The notes beneath the pieces are model-generated. The model saw only the letters and a program-made list of their open reading frames with translations. It ran no database searches and had not been told where the DNA came from. From contig NC_057826.1 in NCBI RefSeq assembly GCF_910594005.1, positions 77,667,163 to 77,731,162 on the forward strand: a stretch of 64,000 bases of DNA, written 5' to 3'. Positions 45,614 through 58,150 of the stretch are shown here, piece after piece. Each line of letters begins with the position of its first letter. The stretch's first letter is position 1. The stretch comes from Cervus elaphus. Lineage: Eukaryota > Chordata > Mammalia > Artiodactyla > Cervidae. Both the position numbers and the translations under genes were made by a program.

Positions 45614-48600
45614 CAGTATAAGAAGAGGCTTTTTATTAATCAAATTAATTCACTACTTTAGGATTGACAAGCACTGTGTTTCCTTGGGCACATTGCTGAA
45701 TCATCATATGCATTTTACATTTTCATTGACTTGTAGTTGTGATAACACGTTGACTGTGATTATCAGCTGATGTCTAAATGAATATTTTTTTGTTATTCTT
45801 TTTTGCCAAGTTAAGAGAATTCCTTGCGTCTTTCCAGGGAACTCTATCTAGCTACATGCAATCATAATCTTTCAAACTATCTGGTGTCAACCTTATGACA
45901 AACACAATAATTAAACATTTTAATAAAACAAGCAGAAATCTATGCCATTTATCACAGTCTATGAAGAATATCAGAGATAAAGAGAAGTTTGTATTGGAAT
46001 GAACTGGAGTTCACAGGAAGAGCCTAACAAAATAGTTGGGGACCAATTTCACATTTAATAATGATAGGAATGGGGAATAAAAAGAGGAAGGAAGAAGAAG
46101 AGAGAGGGTGGGAAGAAGGAAAGAAAAAAGGTAAATAGGAAGGAAAAATGTAATGAGTCCATGAATGTATAAGGATTTTGGAATACATTCTTGTCTTCAT
46201 TATGAGATCCCATGTGATGTCCTTTGACTCTTTCTTCTATTTTTATAGAAGGTCTAACTCATGGCCTCTATATTTTATTGCATCCCTAGCAACTGTCAGT
46301 AAAATGTTCAGCTAAGAACATTTCTTTATTCAATAAATGTTTATTGAGCAGCTACTATCCATCAGGTACTATGCTAATTACTGAGAACACGTCAATAAAT
46401 AAAATGGACAAGAAGATATGTTTTAGGAAAAGCAAAGTGAGGAAATTAGCAAGTGAGCTCTAAAGCTGGGAAGAGGAGGAAATGAGGGAAAAAGTGACTT
46501 AAAGTGTTCCGAAGGGATATGCTAATCTTTGGAAAGTGCTAGAGCACCTCTGATTGTGCTTTCCAGGACTTGAGTACAAGTATCTGTTACCTCAGATTTC
46601 ATTCACAGACTCAAAACAATTTCCAAAGTATGATAAACATAGCCATTTACATTTCCATATACATCCTACACACCAGGACAGATTTCTCAGTCTTTTTGAA
46701 TATCCAAGAATATGATGTGAACGATGCCACATTGAGGATTCTAATGTTTCACAAACTCCATCTGTTAGGCACATCTGAGAGATTGATTCTAAGTTAGAAG
46801 AATATCTAATTCATTCTGTCAGAATTGCATGAAATGTGCAACATACTAAGTGATTTCAAATTGACTTGCCCCCGGAAGTAGATAAGATATAAGACGGTTA
46901 TAAGAAACAAGCAACGAGTATGTACACATATGGCATATGGAAAAGACAATTTCCTGAACACAAAGAAAAGAAAACTTCTGAAAATAATCCATTGGGATAG
47001 GCAAAATTTACTGATTTATGACATCTTCTTAGAGACTTGAGCACCAGTTGATCTAGTTGTGGCCACCTTCCTCTGCACTAGGACTTTTTTTTTTAAGAGT
47101 ACATTACATTTATTTACTTATTTATTTATTTATTTATTTTTGTACTAGGACCTTTGAAGGCACATTTGATTCTACCCCTGATTGACTCCTTACAGAGAGG
47201 AATGATTCACCAAGGAGTCTGACCTGTTTAATTTTCTACACTGATCTAACTACCACTTACCATCCCACACTACTTTCTACTTTGCCCTCTAAATCCTCAT
47301 TCTATTGAAAATAAACATTCAGTAGCCCCTGTAAAAATTCCTTCCACATATCTTAACTGAAAGCTGACTGTTTGTAATATAGCTCTTTCACTTGTGGTTA
47401 CTTCTGGTGCTCCCTCTTCTAAAACACTTCAAATTTAGAGATGAGAACAGCATGCTTGTCACTCCCACACCCCCCAAAAAAACAGACTCTTGTCTTTGAC
47501 CCTTTGAGGCTTTGCCTTTTACCCCTACTTTTCCCTATTCCTTTCATCACTCTCATCTTTATAAACATCGGACACTCTCTGTGGAACCATGTTTCACTGT
47601 TTGTTCAGAAACGTCTCCTGGAATTGACTCACTCATTCTCTCCTCCTTGCTTGCTCTCCCCTGCCTTTAAGTTAGATGTTCTGGTTGACAGGTCAGCATT
47701 ACAGGATGCTGTTCTGCATGATAAACAAACCCCCCTTTCTTCAAAGGCCTTTCTTTAGGACTCTGGTGTGACTTCCTCCAGACCTCCAGGAGGTCGCTTC
47801 CTTAGCCCCAGAGTGCTGGCCTCCGTCTGGCTTTCCTGCTCTCAGTTAAAGATCACCTGACACGTTACCAACAAACGCGCGCCCGGCGTTTCCTCAGAGC
47901 TGCTCTTCCCGAGCCTCCCCACACTGTCTCTTACGATCCCGTGTGTTTGTGAGAATCAGTCAGTGCGACGCCGCCTCACTCTCCCTTATGTATTGAAGAT
48001 GTACACACATAAGATTCTACTGTAACCTAAAATACTCCTTGACTTAAATTCAGAGAGGAACCTGAACTAATCAACTTTGAAGTCTATCAGGTAGGATCCC
48101 TCTCGTCACAAACTCCCATGGCCACCCTCCAGAAAGATGTGATGATGTTTCTCCAGGTAGATGGGGCTCCACCTCTGAAATCTTACATCCTGTCTCAACC
48201 TTGCATCCGCAGATTCTTACACTCATATACTTCTGCTGCATTCGTTCTTTGACTCTTTATGATCATTTAGTCCCCAGATCTCTTTATTGTTATCTTATTT
48301 CTTAGAAGTTTCCAATCTTTTATTTCTCTTTCTACAATATCTAAACTTACAGCCCTCCTTCAATCAGTCTTTAGTCACTAACTTCATTGTTTTGAGTTAA
48401 TTCTATGTCATATCAATAATCTTACTACTTCCTAATCATGGATTAATATCTGCCTTCTTATGCACCTCATTGGGGTAATGATTCAAAACACTATATTACA
48501 CTCATACCATGGAATACTGTTCAGTCATCATAAAGATCAAGTTACAAAAAAATCTACTTTCTTATATACTTTGATAAAGCAGAGTTCAAGAAAATCACAC

Positions 48601-50283
48601 CGATGGGCAGACTGGTGTCACTGAAATTGTGATCACCTCCAACACTAACTAGACCCACAGTGCTTCCAAGAAAGTATTCTTTTTCTCTGTAATCATTTCC
48701 CATTGTCAATTCCTACAGTGACTTTTTCAAAACTTCTCACACTCATCAGATTTCTTAACCCAGGATCTCTTCTATTAATTATCTTGGAAGGTACTTAATT
48801 TCTATCTATAAGAAGAAAAAATTCATTAAAATTAAAAGATGTGTCAACTTTCTGCCTTCATACCCTGAAATAATACTGAAAATCAAACCAATTCTTTCCT
48901 CCTTCATTCCAAAAAAATTGGAAATAACTGTTTCTCCTCACAAATTAATTCTCTTACCTGTGGTCCATATTCCATCCTGGCTGTCTCTTCAGAAGTTTGA
49001 TCCATTGTTCATAGAACATTTCCAAAAACATGTAAATATATCTCAACCTTTAAAACCCCTACGATTACCACTTTAACATCCTCGTCTAGTTAGCACCATG
49101 TCTTTTCTCCCGTTCTCAGTTCAGCCTCTGGAAAGAGATTTCTGTATTCCAAAATTTTTCTCCCTTGTCTTGTCTCTACTACAGTTGAGTTCCTGCTGAA
49201 AAACTCAAATCATGATCTTTGTGCTGCTAAAAGTCAACAGACAGTTTTCAGTTGGCATCTCACTATGTAGACATTTTTTAGCATCTGCTCTGATGGACAG
49301 TCCTTCCTCTTTGAAACTCCACTTTCCTTCTGTTTCAGGACACCAGTCAATTCTGATTTGCCATGTACCTCTCTAGACTACCTTTGAGGTTTCTCTGATA
49401 CTTTTTTCTACTGGCCATCACGTCAGTGTTTGAGTTCCTTGAGATTTTCTTTCGTTTCTATTCTCTTGTGAAGTTTTCTCTGTGTGTGTGTCTTGGTGAA
49501 ATTACATTTAATCTAAAGAGTAGTATTATCAGTAGTTGTCAGTAGATGACAACATAGTGGAGTCTAATTGAATTAGGTTCTAATCCTTATATATCCTTGG
49601 ACAAATCATTTAACTTCTAAAGGACTTGATTTCCCGTCTAATAAGTGAGGATACTATCTAGCCTAATGGCCATAGTGCTGAATTGTCAGTGGCCAATGAT
49701 ACAGATTCTTGAATCATACCAATGGGACAAATTCCAGATCACTTACTGTGATCTTGAACAAACTACATCCTTCCTTTCTTGCTTCAATTTTCTCATCTAT
49801 AAAAATAAGGATAATTTACTTTATGTGATTATATAATGCTATTTAATTCATAGTATTAAAAGAGCCTCTTAGTAAGCAAACCCCTGAAACATTCTCATCA
49901 GTTTAAAATGTTAAGTAATTCAAGCCTAAAGAGGAGCAGAAAGGAGATGGGGACACAAAAGCCTGAAGACTCGATTTGTTTCTTTTGTTGACCTGCAGAG
50001 GGTGATGTTGCATAAACTGAAAGTGTTTGTCTCACTCCTGTGAGCTTCTTATCTTACAACTCATTGAAGTGCATATTTGAACAGGCTCAACATCAGGAGC
50101 AGTCTTTTTTTTTTTTTTTTTTTAGGAGTAGTCATTCTTAAGGAAGCATTTCTTACTGGTAGTAGCAAGGACTGCCTAAACAGGGATCTCTTTAACTCTC
50201 AGATTTTCCCAGTTACAAGGACTCAGCACACTCTGGCACATTCCTTCCTGCTCCTCAAGGGACATCTTCCTCCCTGCATAGCC
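45614..50283. other. Long intergenic stretch upstream of the TRAV8 gene
   Basis: No gene is recognised in 4.7 kb. A purine-rich run lies at about 46,078-46,150, a TTTA repeat at 47,105-47,142, and a small GC-rich patch near 47,870-47,930. A short L1-like piece sits near 48,490-48,540 ('accatggaatactgttcag'). The text from about 47,200 to 49,480 may be an ancient, decayed interspersed repeat, but I cannot assign it. Two MIR-like SINEs follow at 49,520-49,860. A T run at about 50,105-50,124 lies before the TRAV8 leader. Confidence 0.45.
49520..49860 (+). mobile_element. Two MIR-like SINE pieces
   Basis: Each piece shows the MIR pattern of a 'ccttggacaaatcatttaac' or 'gatcttgaacaaactac' box followed by 'ctcatctataaaaataagg'. 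The split falls near 49,660. Confidence 0.6.
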
Positions 50284-50760
50284 ATGCTCTCAGTGACTCT
50301 TCTGCTACTTGGAATGCTCTTCACAGCAAGTAAGTAACATTATATTCCATGCTTCTGCCTATATTTTGTTTGAAGGAATTTTGTTCTGAGGGTGTCTGAA
50401 TGGAAACACTGTCTCATTATAGATAGGTGTGTCCTGGATTCACTGATGCTGCATTGCTGTTGCAGGAGGAACTGGAGCCCAGTTAGTGACCCAGCCTGAC
50501 GGTCACATCAGCGTCTCTGAAGGAAACCACCTGGAGCTGAGATGCAACTATTCTTATGGTGGATCTATTAATCTCTTCTGGTATGTCCAGTACCCCAGCC
50601 AAGGCCTCCAGGTTCTACTGAAGTATTTATCAGGGACCACCCGGGTTAAAGGCATCAAAGGCTTTGAGGCTGAATTCAAGAAGGATGAGAAGTCCTTCCA
50701 CCTGATGAAAGTTTCAGCCCATTGGAGTGACTCTGCCAAGTACTTCTGTGCTCTGTGTGA
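50284..50760 (+). CDS. TRAV8: TCR alpha variable segment, TRAV8 family
   Basis: Germline V segment for the TCR alpha chain. Exon 1 (50,284-50,329) encodes the leader MLSVTLLLLGMLFTAS with a GTAAG donor. The intron is 136 bp. Exon 2 (50,466-50,760) encodes AQLVTQPDGHISVSEGN, first cysteine in ELRCNYSYGG, core tryptophan in LFWYVQYPSQGLQ, KGIKGFEAEFKK, SAHWSDSAKYFC and the ending CALC. The WYVQYP and KGFEAEFK blocks are characteristic of TRAV8 in human; TRAV9 and TRAV16 share parts of this text and are alternatives. No stop or frameshift is seen and the recombination signal is perfect. Unusually, the germline CDR3 start carries a third cysteine, three residues after the conserved one. Confidence 0.9.
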
Positions 50761-50799
50761 CACAGTGCCTGAGTCTGCAGGGGCAGCTGAACAAAAACC
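50761..50799 (+). promoter_or_regulatory. V-RSS of the TRAV8 segment (23-bp spacer)
   Basis: Perfect heptamer CACAGTG (50,761-50,767), 23-bp spacer and perfect nonamer ACAAAAACC (50,791-50,799). Confidence 0.95.
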
Positions 50800-51041
50800 T
50801 TCTCAGACATTGTAGCTTAAAACACTCAGGGTCTCAGCCTGACCTGGTTTTAGAGAGGTCTCTGATCTGATCAAAGTGAGCAGAAGGAGAAGCAGAGTCC
50901 TGCGGAGTGCGTGGTCCTGAGGAAAAACAAGATTTTCAATGAGTCCCTTGTTTCACAGCTATGCGAGACCAGACCTGGAATAGACTCTTATGGATAGTCT
51001 CCTTTTCATGGTGACATAGCATTCTGAAGGATTTTTTTAAG

Positions 51042-51255
51042 TGTTGTTGTTGTTTAGTCACTAAGTCATGTCCAACTTTTTACAACTCCATGGATGGCAG
51101 TCCCCCAGGCTCATTTGTCCATGAGATTTCCCAGGCAAGGACACTTCAGTGGGTTGCCATTTCCTTCTCCAGGAGATTTTCCTGACCCAGGGATCAAACC
51201 CATTTCTCCTGCTTGGCAGGCAGGTTCTTTACCGCTGAGCCACCTGGGAAGCCCC
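51042..51255 (-). mobile_element. Bov-tA type SINE
   Basis: Reverse-oriented SINE from 'gttgttgttgtttagtcac' to 'cacctgggaagcccc', about 250 bp behind the TRAV8 recombination signal. Confidence 0.88.
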
Positions 51256-51566
51256 AGTTCAACGTGAGCAGCACTAACCTTCTGATCGTTCGCCTTCTGA
51301 GCTGTCCTCCAACACGCTCCTTCCCCAGCTCTCGTTTACAGCTGAGAGCACCTCCGTGCTGTCCACATCTCTTGCTGTAACCTTAGTGATCTTTGACTCT
51401 TATTGTTTTCTCACTGCCTCCTTCTAACTCAGAAAGAAATCCGGTTGGCCGTATCTTAAAAAGTAATGCCAGATTGAACCACCACTGCCATTTTCACTGC
51501 TACTGCTTCAGTCAAACCACGCTCATCTCTCAAATGTATTAGTCTGAAACCCAGTTTACTTATTAT

Positions 51567-52900
51567 GACATAGACACTCTTCAGCAAATGATATTGGGAA
51601 AGTTGGAGAACTGCATGTAAATCAATGCTGTTAGAACATACTCTCACACACCACACACAAAAATAAACTCAAAGTGGCTTAAAGTCTTAAATATAAGACA
51701 TAATACTATAAAACTCCTAGAAGAGAACATAGGCAAAACATTCTCTGACATAAATCTCACCAGTGTTTTTTCAGGTCAGTCTCCCAAAGCAATAGAAATA
51801 AAAGCAAAAATAAACAAATGGGACCTAATAAACTTACAAGTATTTTTTTTACAGCAAATGAATTCATAAACAATACGAAGACCCAAGTTACAGACCAGGA
51901 GAAAATATTTGCAAATGTTGTGATGGACAAAGGCTTAATTTCCAAGATATACTAGCAGCTTATATAACTCAATAACAAAACAGGAAACAACCCAGTGGGA
52001 AAATGGGCATATGACCTAAATAGAAATTCATCCAAAGAAGACATGCAGACAGCCAACAGGCACGTGTAAAGATGCTCAACATTGCTAATTACTAGAAAAA
52101 TGCAAATCAAAATGACAGTGAGGTATCACTTCACACCTGTCAGAATGGCCATCATCAAAAAAATCTACAAACAATGAACACTGGAGAAGGTGTGGAGAAA
52201 AGGGAGCTCTCTTACACTGTTGGCCAGAATGTAAATTGGTTCAGTCACTGTGGAAGAAAATATGAAAATTCCTCAAAAAACTAAAAGTAGAGTTCCTATA
52301 TAATCCAGCAATCCCTCTCCTGGGCATATACTCAAAGGAAAAAACGTGGTCCAAAAAGATATGTGCACCCCAATGTTCACTGCATTATTCACAATAGTCA
52401 AGACATGGAAGCAACCTAAATGTCCATTGACAGAGGAATGGATAAAGATGTGGTACACATATACAATGGAGTATTACCCAGCCATTAAAGGGAATGAAAT
52501 AAATGCCATTTGCAGCAACATGAATGGACCAAGAGATTATCATACTGAGATAAGCAAATCAGACAGAAAAGGAGAAACATTGTGTGACATCCCTTATATA
52601 CAGAATCTAAACAGAAATGATACAAATAAACTTACTTACAAAACAGAAACATATCCACAGACTTAGAGAATGAACATATGGTCTCCAGGGGGAAAGAATG
52701 AGGAGAAAGTTTAGGGAGTTTGGGATCAACATGTACACACTGCTATATTTTAAATGCACAACCAAAAAAGTCCTACTGTATAGCACAGGGAACTCTGCTC
52801 ACTGTTATGTGGGAGGGACGTTTGGGGAGAATGGACACGTGTATGTGTATGGCCGAGTCCCTTTACTGTCCACCTGAAACTGTCGCAACATTATTGATTG
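51567..52900 (+). mobile_element. L1 ORF2 3' part and 3' UTR, decayed
   Basis: Late ORF2 text is readable in the + direction in broken frames, including 'aaaactcctagaagagaac', 'gcaaatcaaaatgacagtg' and the frame 52,346-52,666 with TWKQPKCPLTEEWIK. It ends with 'gtccacctgaaactgtcgc'. It is 5'-truncated with many stops, older than the L1 at 14.3 kb. Confidence 0.88.
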
Positions 52901-52904
52901 CCTG

Positions 52905-53116
52905 TATGTGTCACTCAGTCATGCTGACTCTTTGTGACCCCATGGACTATAGCCAGCCAGGCTCCTCTGTCCATGGAATTTTCCAGGCAAGTATAGTGGA
53001 GTGGATTGCCATTTTCTTCTCCAGGGGATTTTCCTGACCCAGGGATTGAACCTGCGTCTTTTGCATCTCCTGCATTGGCAAGCAGATTATTTACCACTGT
53101 GCCAGCTGGAAAGCCC
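52905..53116 (-). mobile_element. Bov-tA type SINE
   Basis: Reverse-oriented SINE at the 3' end of the L1 remnant, from 'tgtcactcagtcatgctgac' to 'gccagctggaaagccc'. Confidence 0.85.
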
Positions 53117-55080
53117 AAGAGTAATAGTGTATATTGTTTGTTGACTACTTGTTCTCTGTCACTCTTGTTATGCTAACCTTTAGCCAGAGTGTATTTCCGA
53201 TACTTCACCACACTGTGGACTTTGGACGTAACAATGTGACCATGTTTGACCAATAAGATGTGAGTGGATAGTTATATCCTAGTTAAAACTAAATATATTT
53301 ACATGATATGCCTTCTTTTGTTTCTTCCCTGCACATACCAGATAGTAGTTGTCCTTTCAGGTTTTATTCCATAACGTGAAGCAGACACAAGTTTCAGAAT
53401 GAAGAGACAACTCATGGGAGCAGACCTGAATCCACTTGTATGCAAGAGCAGAGCCACAGTGTTGGGATGGCAGCTGACCCACAAGTAACACACAGTGGAC
53501 CATTCATAAGCTTTATTCCTGTGAGCCACTGAGATTGTGAGGTTCTTTGTACTAAGTCTTATGCTAGCCAAAGTTGACTGATACATGAAGTCACATCAAT
53601 CCTGTCTTCTAAATATCTCTCGCATTCAACCACCTCTTTTTAGTTGCCTTGTTACTATCCTGGTTCAGGTTCTCATAATCTCTCACCAAGCTGGTTGGAA
53701 TAACTTCTTAAATATATCCTTTATCCATGAGCTCCTACCACTCCAAACTCTCTAAAGTAATCATTCTAAAACATACATTTGGATTAGATTGCTATTCTAT
53801 TTCAAGACCTTCTATAGCTCACAATGACCCACAAATGAAAATCAAGGTTTCTGTGGCCATCTACAGTATTACTTCCAGAAAGTTTTCATCCTCATCCCCA
53901 CCACTACCCCAAGATTTCTAAACATCAGACATAATGAACTCATTTTAATATTTTCTTCTCATATACATTATTCTTTTCTCAAGTTTGCAAAAGCCTACTC
54001 AAGCTTCAGGACTCAGTAAATGTCACATTTACTTTTTAAAAGATTTCCACCTTATATTTATTTGTCTTCTTCCTCTTTTAGTCTTTTGTACACAATTTTG
54101 CAATAGCAATATTTACAATGTTATGAATATTGCTTGGTTTTTGACGCTTTACTAGTACAAGTTCCTCAAGGATAGGGGCCATTCCACACTATTCTTTAAT
54201 CTCACCTGTTGTTACTGTTCCTGACATACAAGGAATATTCAGCAGATGGGCCACAGCTTGACCACAGGGTGCTTTTGACATGTGCACTGATGAATGAGAG
54301 CTGGTTTGTGAAGCTGGATATGCAGGTGGACTGGAAACCTCCCACGTGGGAACCCTTGAGGACACCTTAACATCCCTCAAACCAACACATGTCTATGCTT
54401 CCTTACATCCCTCAAATCAACACATGTCTATGCTTCCCACTCTTACATACTTAAACCATAATCCCTAGAAGACAAAATGACTCCACCCAGCCATATGAAT
54501 CACACAGTCTTACAGAAGTTTGCCTCCATATATTTGTGGCTTTTAACATCAATAGTAAACGAAATGGTGAATGAAAACTTTTTCATGTTTCTATAATATA
54601 TCATTTATATCTCCTTTGACTGTACTCTCCTAAAATAGCCAACCTACCACATTTGATGAGTCACAGTAGGTGACAATAAAGACAATTCATATCATTAAAT
54701 GAATCTTCCTCAACTTTCTACATCCTAGGTAAAACATTCCTGTTTTACACATATAGTTTACATTCTCTCCCATAATAATAAAAAAGGTGTCTCTCTTACT
54801 TTGAAATGGTACCCCTCTGCCCAAAGGCTTTACCCACAGTATTCTGTCTGAATTCTCTGGCACTTCAGCCCACTGATCATACAAACTTTGGTCTGACTCT
54901 TTAAGATTTTCTTGCTAATTCCCTCCCAGCATTTAAAATATTCAAGCTTTCTCATCTAAAAAAAATTTAATATTCCCACAAACCCATATGTGACTCTCCA
55001 GCCACAAATCTTTTTATTTTTTTTTTTTTGCCACCCGTTCCTTGTAAGATCTAAAAGATGATAGATATCATTCTTTTTAT
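53117..55080. other. Intergenic stretch with no recognised gene
   Basis: About 2 kb of AT-rich DNA. The stretch 53,150-53,590 may be an old interspersed repeat of unknown family. A 47-bp direct repeat of the phrase around 'catccctcaaaccaacac' occurs near 54,371-54,440. I searched by eye for a TRAV22 leader exon here and saw none. Confidence 0.4.
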
Positions 55081-55084
55081 TATT

Positions 55085-57004
55085 TTTAAATTTTTTTAAC
55101 TGAAGGATAATTGCCTTACAGAATTTTGTGGTTTTCTTTCATAGCAACAAGGATCAGCCATAGTACACCCATGTCCCCCCTCCCCCAGACCTCCTCCCGT
55201 CTCCCGCCCGCCCTCAGCCCGTCTCAGAGCCCCGGTCTGAGCTCCTGCGTCCTCAGCCCTGCTCTGAGTCTCACAGCACACTCCCGCTGGCCCTCTCTCA
55301 CACACGGTGCTGTCCGTTTCTATGTGACTCTGTCCATACGCCTCCCCTTCTCCCTCCTCTTCTCCTGCCTTGTCCATAGGTCTGTCCTCTATGTCTGTTT
55401 CTCCACTGCTACCCTGAAAATAAATTCACCAGTGCCATCTCTTTATATCTCTCTTTCTGACTTACTCCACTCTATATAATGGGCTCTAGTTTCGTCCACC
55501 TCATTAGAACAGATTCAAATCTGTTCCTTTTTATGGCTGAGTAGTATTCCATTGTATATATGTACCAGCTTCTTTATCCATTCATCTGTCGATGGACATC
55601 TAGGTTGCTTCCGTGTTCTAGCTATTATAAATAGAGCTGCAGTGAACATTGGGGTACATGTGTCTTCTTCAATTTTGGTTTCCTCAGGGTCTATGCCTAG
55701 GAGTGGGATTTCTGGGTCACATGGTGGTTTTATTCCTAGCTTTTTAAGGAGTCTCCATACCTTCTTCCATAGTAGCTGTATCAATTTACATTTCCACCAA
55801 CAATACAAGAGCGTTCCCTTTTCTCCATATGCTCTCCAGCATTTATTGTTTGTAGACTTTTTGATGATGGCCATTCTGACTGGTGTGAGGTCGTATCTCA
55901 TTGTAGTTTTGATTTCCATTTCTCTGATAATGAGTGATGTTGAGCATCTTTTCATGTGCTTGTTAGCCATCTATATGTCTTCTTTGGAGAAATGTCTCTT
56001 CAGGTCCCTTTCCCACTTTTTGATAGGGTTTTTTTGTTTGTTTGTTTGTTTGGTATTGAGTTGTATGAGCTTCTTGTATATTTTGGAAATTAATTCTTTA
56101 TCAATTGTATCCCTTGCTATTATTTACTCCCATTATGAGGGTTGTCTTTTCACCTTGCTTGTAGTTTCCTTTGTTGTGAAAAAGCTTTTAAGTTTAATTA
56201 GGTTCCAATTGTTTATTTTTGTTTTTACTTCCATTACTCTAGGAGGTGGGTCATAGAAGATCTTGCTTTGATTTATGTCATCAAATGTTCTACCTATGTT
56301 CTCCTCTAAGAGTTTAATAGTTTCTGGTCTTACGTTTAGGTATTTAATCCATTTTGAGTTTATCTTTGTGTATGGCATTAGGTAAAGATCTAATTTCATT
56401 CTTTTGTACATTGCTGTCAAGTTTTCCCACGACCACTTATTGAAGAAGCTGTCTTTGCCCCAGTGTATATTCTTGCCTCCTCTGTCAAAAATAAGGTACC
56501 ATGGGTGTGTGGGTTTATCTCTGGGTTCTCTATCTTTTTCCATTGGTCTGTTTTTCTGCCAGTACCATACTGTCTTGATGACTGTAGCTTTGTAGTATAG
56601 TCTGAAGTCAGGAAGGTTAATTCCTCCAGCTCCATTCTTCTTTCTCAAGACTGCTTTGGCTATTCAGGGTCTTTTGTGTTTCCATGTGAATTGTGAAATT
56701 TTTTTGTTCTAGTTCTGTGAAAAAAAGCCATTGCTAATTTCATAGGAATCACATTGAATCCCTAGATTGCATTTGGTAGTATAGTCATTTCACAATATTG
56801 ATTACTCCCACCCAGGAACATGGAATATCTCTGCATCTGTTTATGTCATCTTTAATTTCTTTCATCAGTATCTTATAGTTTTCTGAATACAGGTATTTTG
56901 TTTCCTTAAATAGGTTTATTCCTAGATATGTTATTCTTTTTGTTGCAATGGTGAATGATATTGATTCCTTAATTTCTCTTTCTGAGGGCACGTTCAGGGT
57001 TTTG
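55085..57004 (-). mobile_element. 5'-truncated antisense L1
   Basis: Reverse-oriented L1 carrying the 3' UTR (left) and the C-terminal half of ORF2. Minus-strand frames read MANKHMKRCSTSLIIREME near 55,960 and GAGGINLPDFRLYYKATVIK near 56,620, with frameshifts between. It ends near 57,004, next to a SINE and just upstream of the TRAV22 pseudogene exon. Confidence 0.9.
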
Positions 57005-57007
57005 CAG

Positions 57008-57195
57008 GAGCTCTGTGGCTCAGCTGGTGAAGAATCGCCTGCAATGCGGGAGGCATGGGTTCAATGCCTCAGTTGGGAAGATCCCCTGGAGAAGGGAAAG
57101 GCTACCCGGTCAGTATTCTGACCTGGAGAATTCCATTAGCTGTATATAGTCCATGGGGTCGCAAAGAGTGGGACATGACTGAGTAACTTACACTA
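57008..57195 (+). mobile_element. Bov-tA type SINE upstream of TRAV22 exon 2
   Basis: Sense-oriented diverged SINE from 'gagctctgtggctcagctgg' to 'gacatgactgagtaac'. It ends about 40 bp before the TRAV22 splice acceptor. Confidence 0.8.
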
Positions 57196-57236
57196 CACTA
57201 CTGTGACCCTCTCCTACGACTGATCTTTCTCATCAG

Positions 57237-57513
57237 GTGTGAGAGGGGTGGCTGTGGCGCAGAGTCCCCCAGCCCTGAGTCTACAGGAGGGAGCCAGCTC
57301 TACTCTGCGGTGTAATTTCTCCACCCTCACAGACAGTGTGTAGTGGTTCCATCAGAACCCCGGGGGCCGCCTCATCCGTCTGTTTTACATTCCTTCAGGA
57401 ACAGACCAGGATGGAAGATTAAACGCCATGACAGTCCCTGCAGAACGCCTCAGCTCACTGCAGTTGCCTCTTCGCAGACCACGGACTCGGGCACGCACTT
57501 CTGCGCTGCGCAG
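57237..57513 (+). pseudogene. TRAV22: TCR alpha variable pseudogene, TRAV22 family (exon 2 only)
   Basis: Only the V exon is visible, after a sound acceptor (catcag, 57,231-57,236). It opens VRGVAVAQSPPALSLQEGA and keeps the first cysteine in TLRCNFS, the core tryptophan in WFHQNPGGRLI, and LFYIPSGTDQDGRL; these blocks match TRAV22. A TAG at 57,341-57,343 sits one codon before the core tryptophan. A 1-base deletion around 57,462-57,470 shifts the frame, after which SSQTTDSGTHFCAAQ is read in another frame. No leader exon is found; an L1 and a SINE fill the space where the intron should be. The heptamer behind is poor. It is non-functional. Confidence 0.9.
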
Positions 57514-57552
57514 CGGACTGCTCCCCAGGCACCTGCGGCCTCTACACGAACC
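57514..57552 (+). promoter_or_regulatory. Decayed V-RSS of the TRAV22 pseudogene
   Basis: The heptamer position reads CGGACTG (4 of 7). After exactly 23 bp the nonamer reads ACACGAACC (7 of 9). Confidence 0.65.
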
Positions 57553-58150
57553 CTCTCGGGGCTCAGCCCCTCCTCCAGCCACAGTCACACCGTGAGGCCG
57601 TTACCAGGTATCTGCACTGTTTAGTATTTCTTACCTACACTGGTATAGTTTTAACCACAAACACTTTTTGCCCAACGAATTTTGGATTTGGTCTTTTCCC
57701 TTCTGAATATCTCCTATATCTCCTTCTGCATTAGAACCTCTGACTTGTAGCTAGGAGAGTATCTAGATAAGACAACAGATTTAAAGTAAATATTTAAACA
57801 CAATATGCTGGACTCCAAAATGATAAAAAGTGAAAGGATCTAAAAGGAGAGAAAATAACTCCAATAAAGATGTTATCCAGTTTAGTTGGGTGTCTCAAGA
57901 ATATCCAAATCTGCCTTACTATAATTGCAAGTACAAATAACTCACAATTGCAATTACTCACATTTGCAAACTGCAAATACTCACATCTTATCCTATGACT
58001 GGGGCAAAGCAAACAGAAAATATTTGTTCAGTGTTCATACATGAATTGATCATTTGAAACAAATGTATCCTCTTTCAGTTCTGGATGCAAGAAGTCTAAA
58101 ATCAGTTTCACTGGCTACAGTCAAGTTCTTGGCAAGGTGGATTCTTTCCC
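57553..58150. other. AT-rich intergenic stretch
   Basis: No gene or named repeat is recognised between the TRAV22 pseudogene and the old antisense L1. Confidence 0.4.

Noticed and set aside
47441..47758. 105-codon open frame in a pyrimidine-rich stretch
   Set aside because: No domain, no splice context and low-complexity composition; I see nothing to support a gene.
55552..56256. 234-codon plus-strand open frame
   Set aside because: It is the antisense shadow of L1 ORF2 carried on the minus strand.
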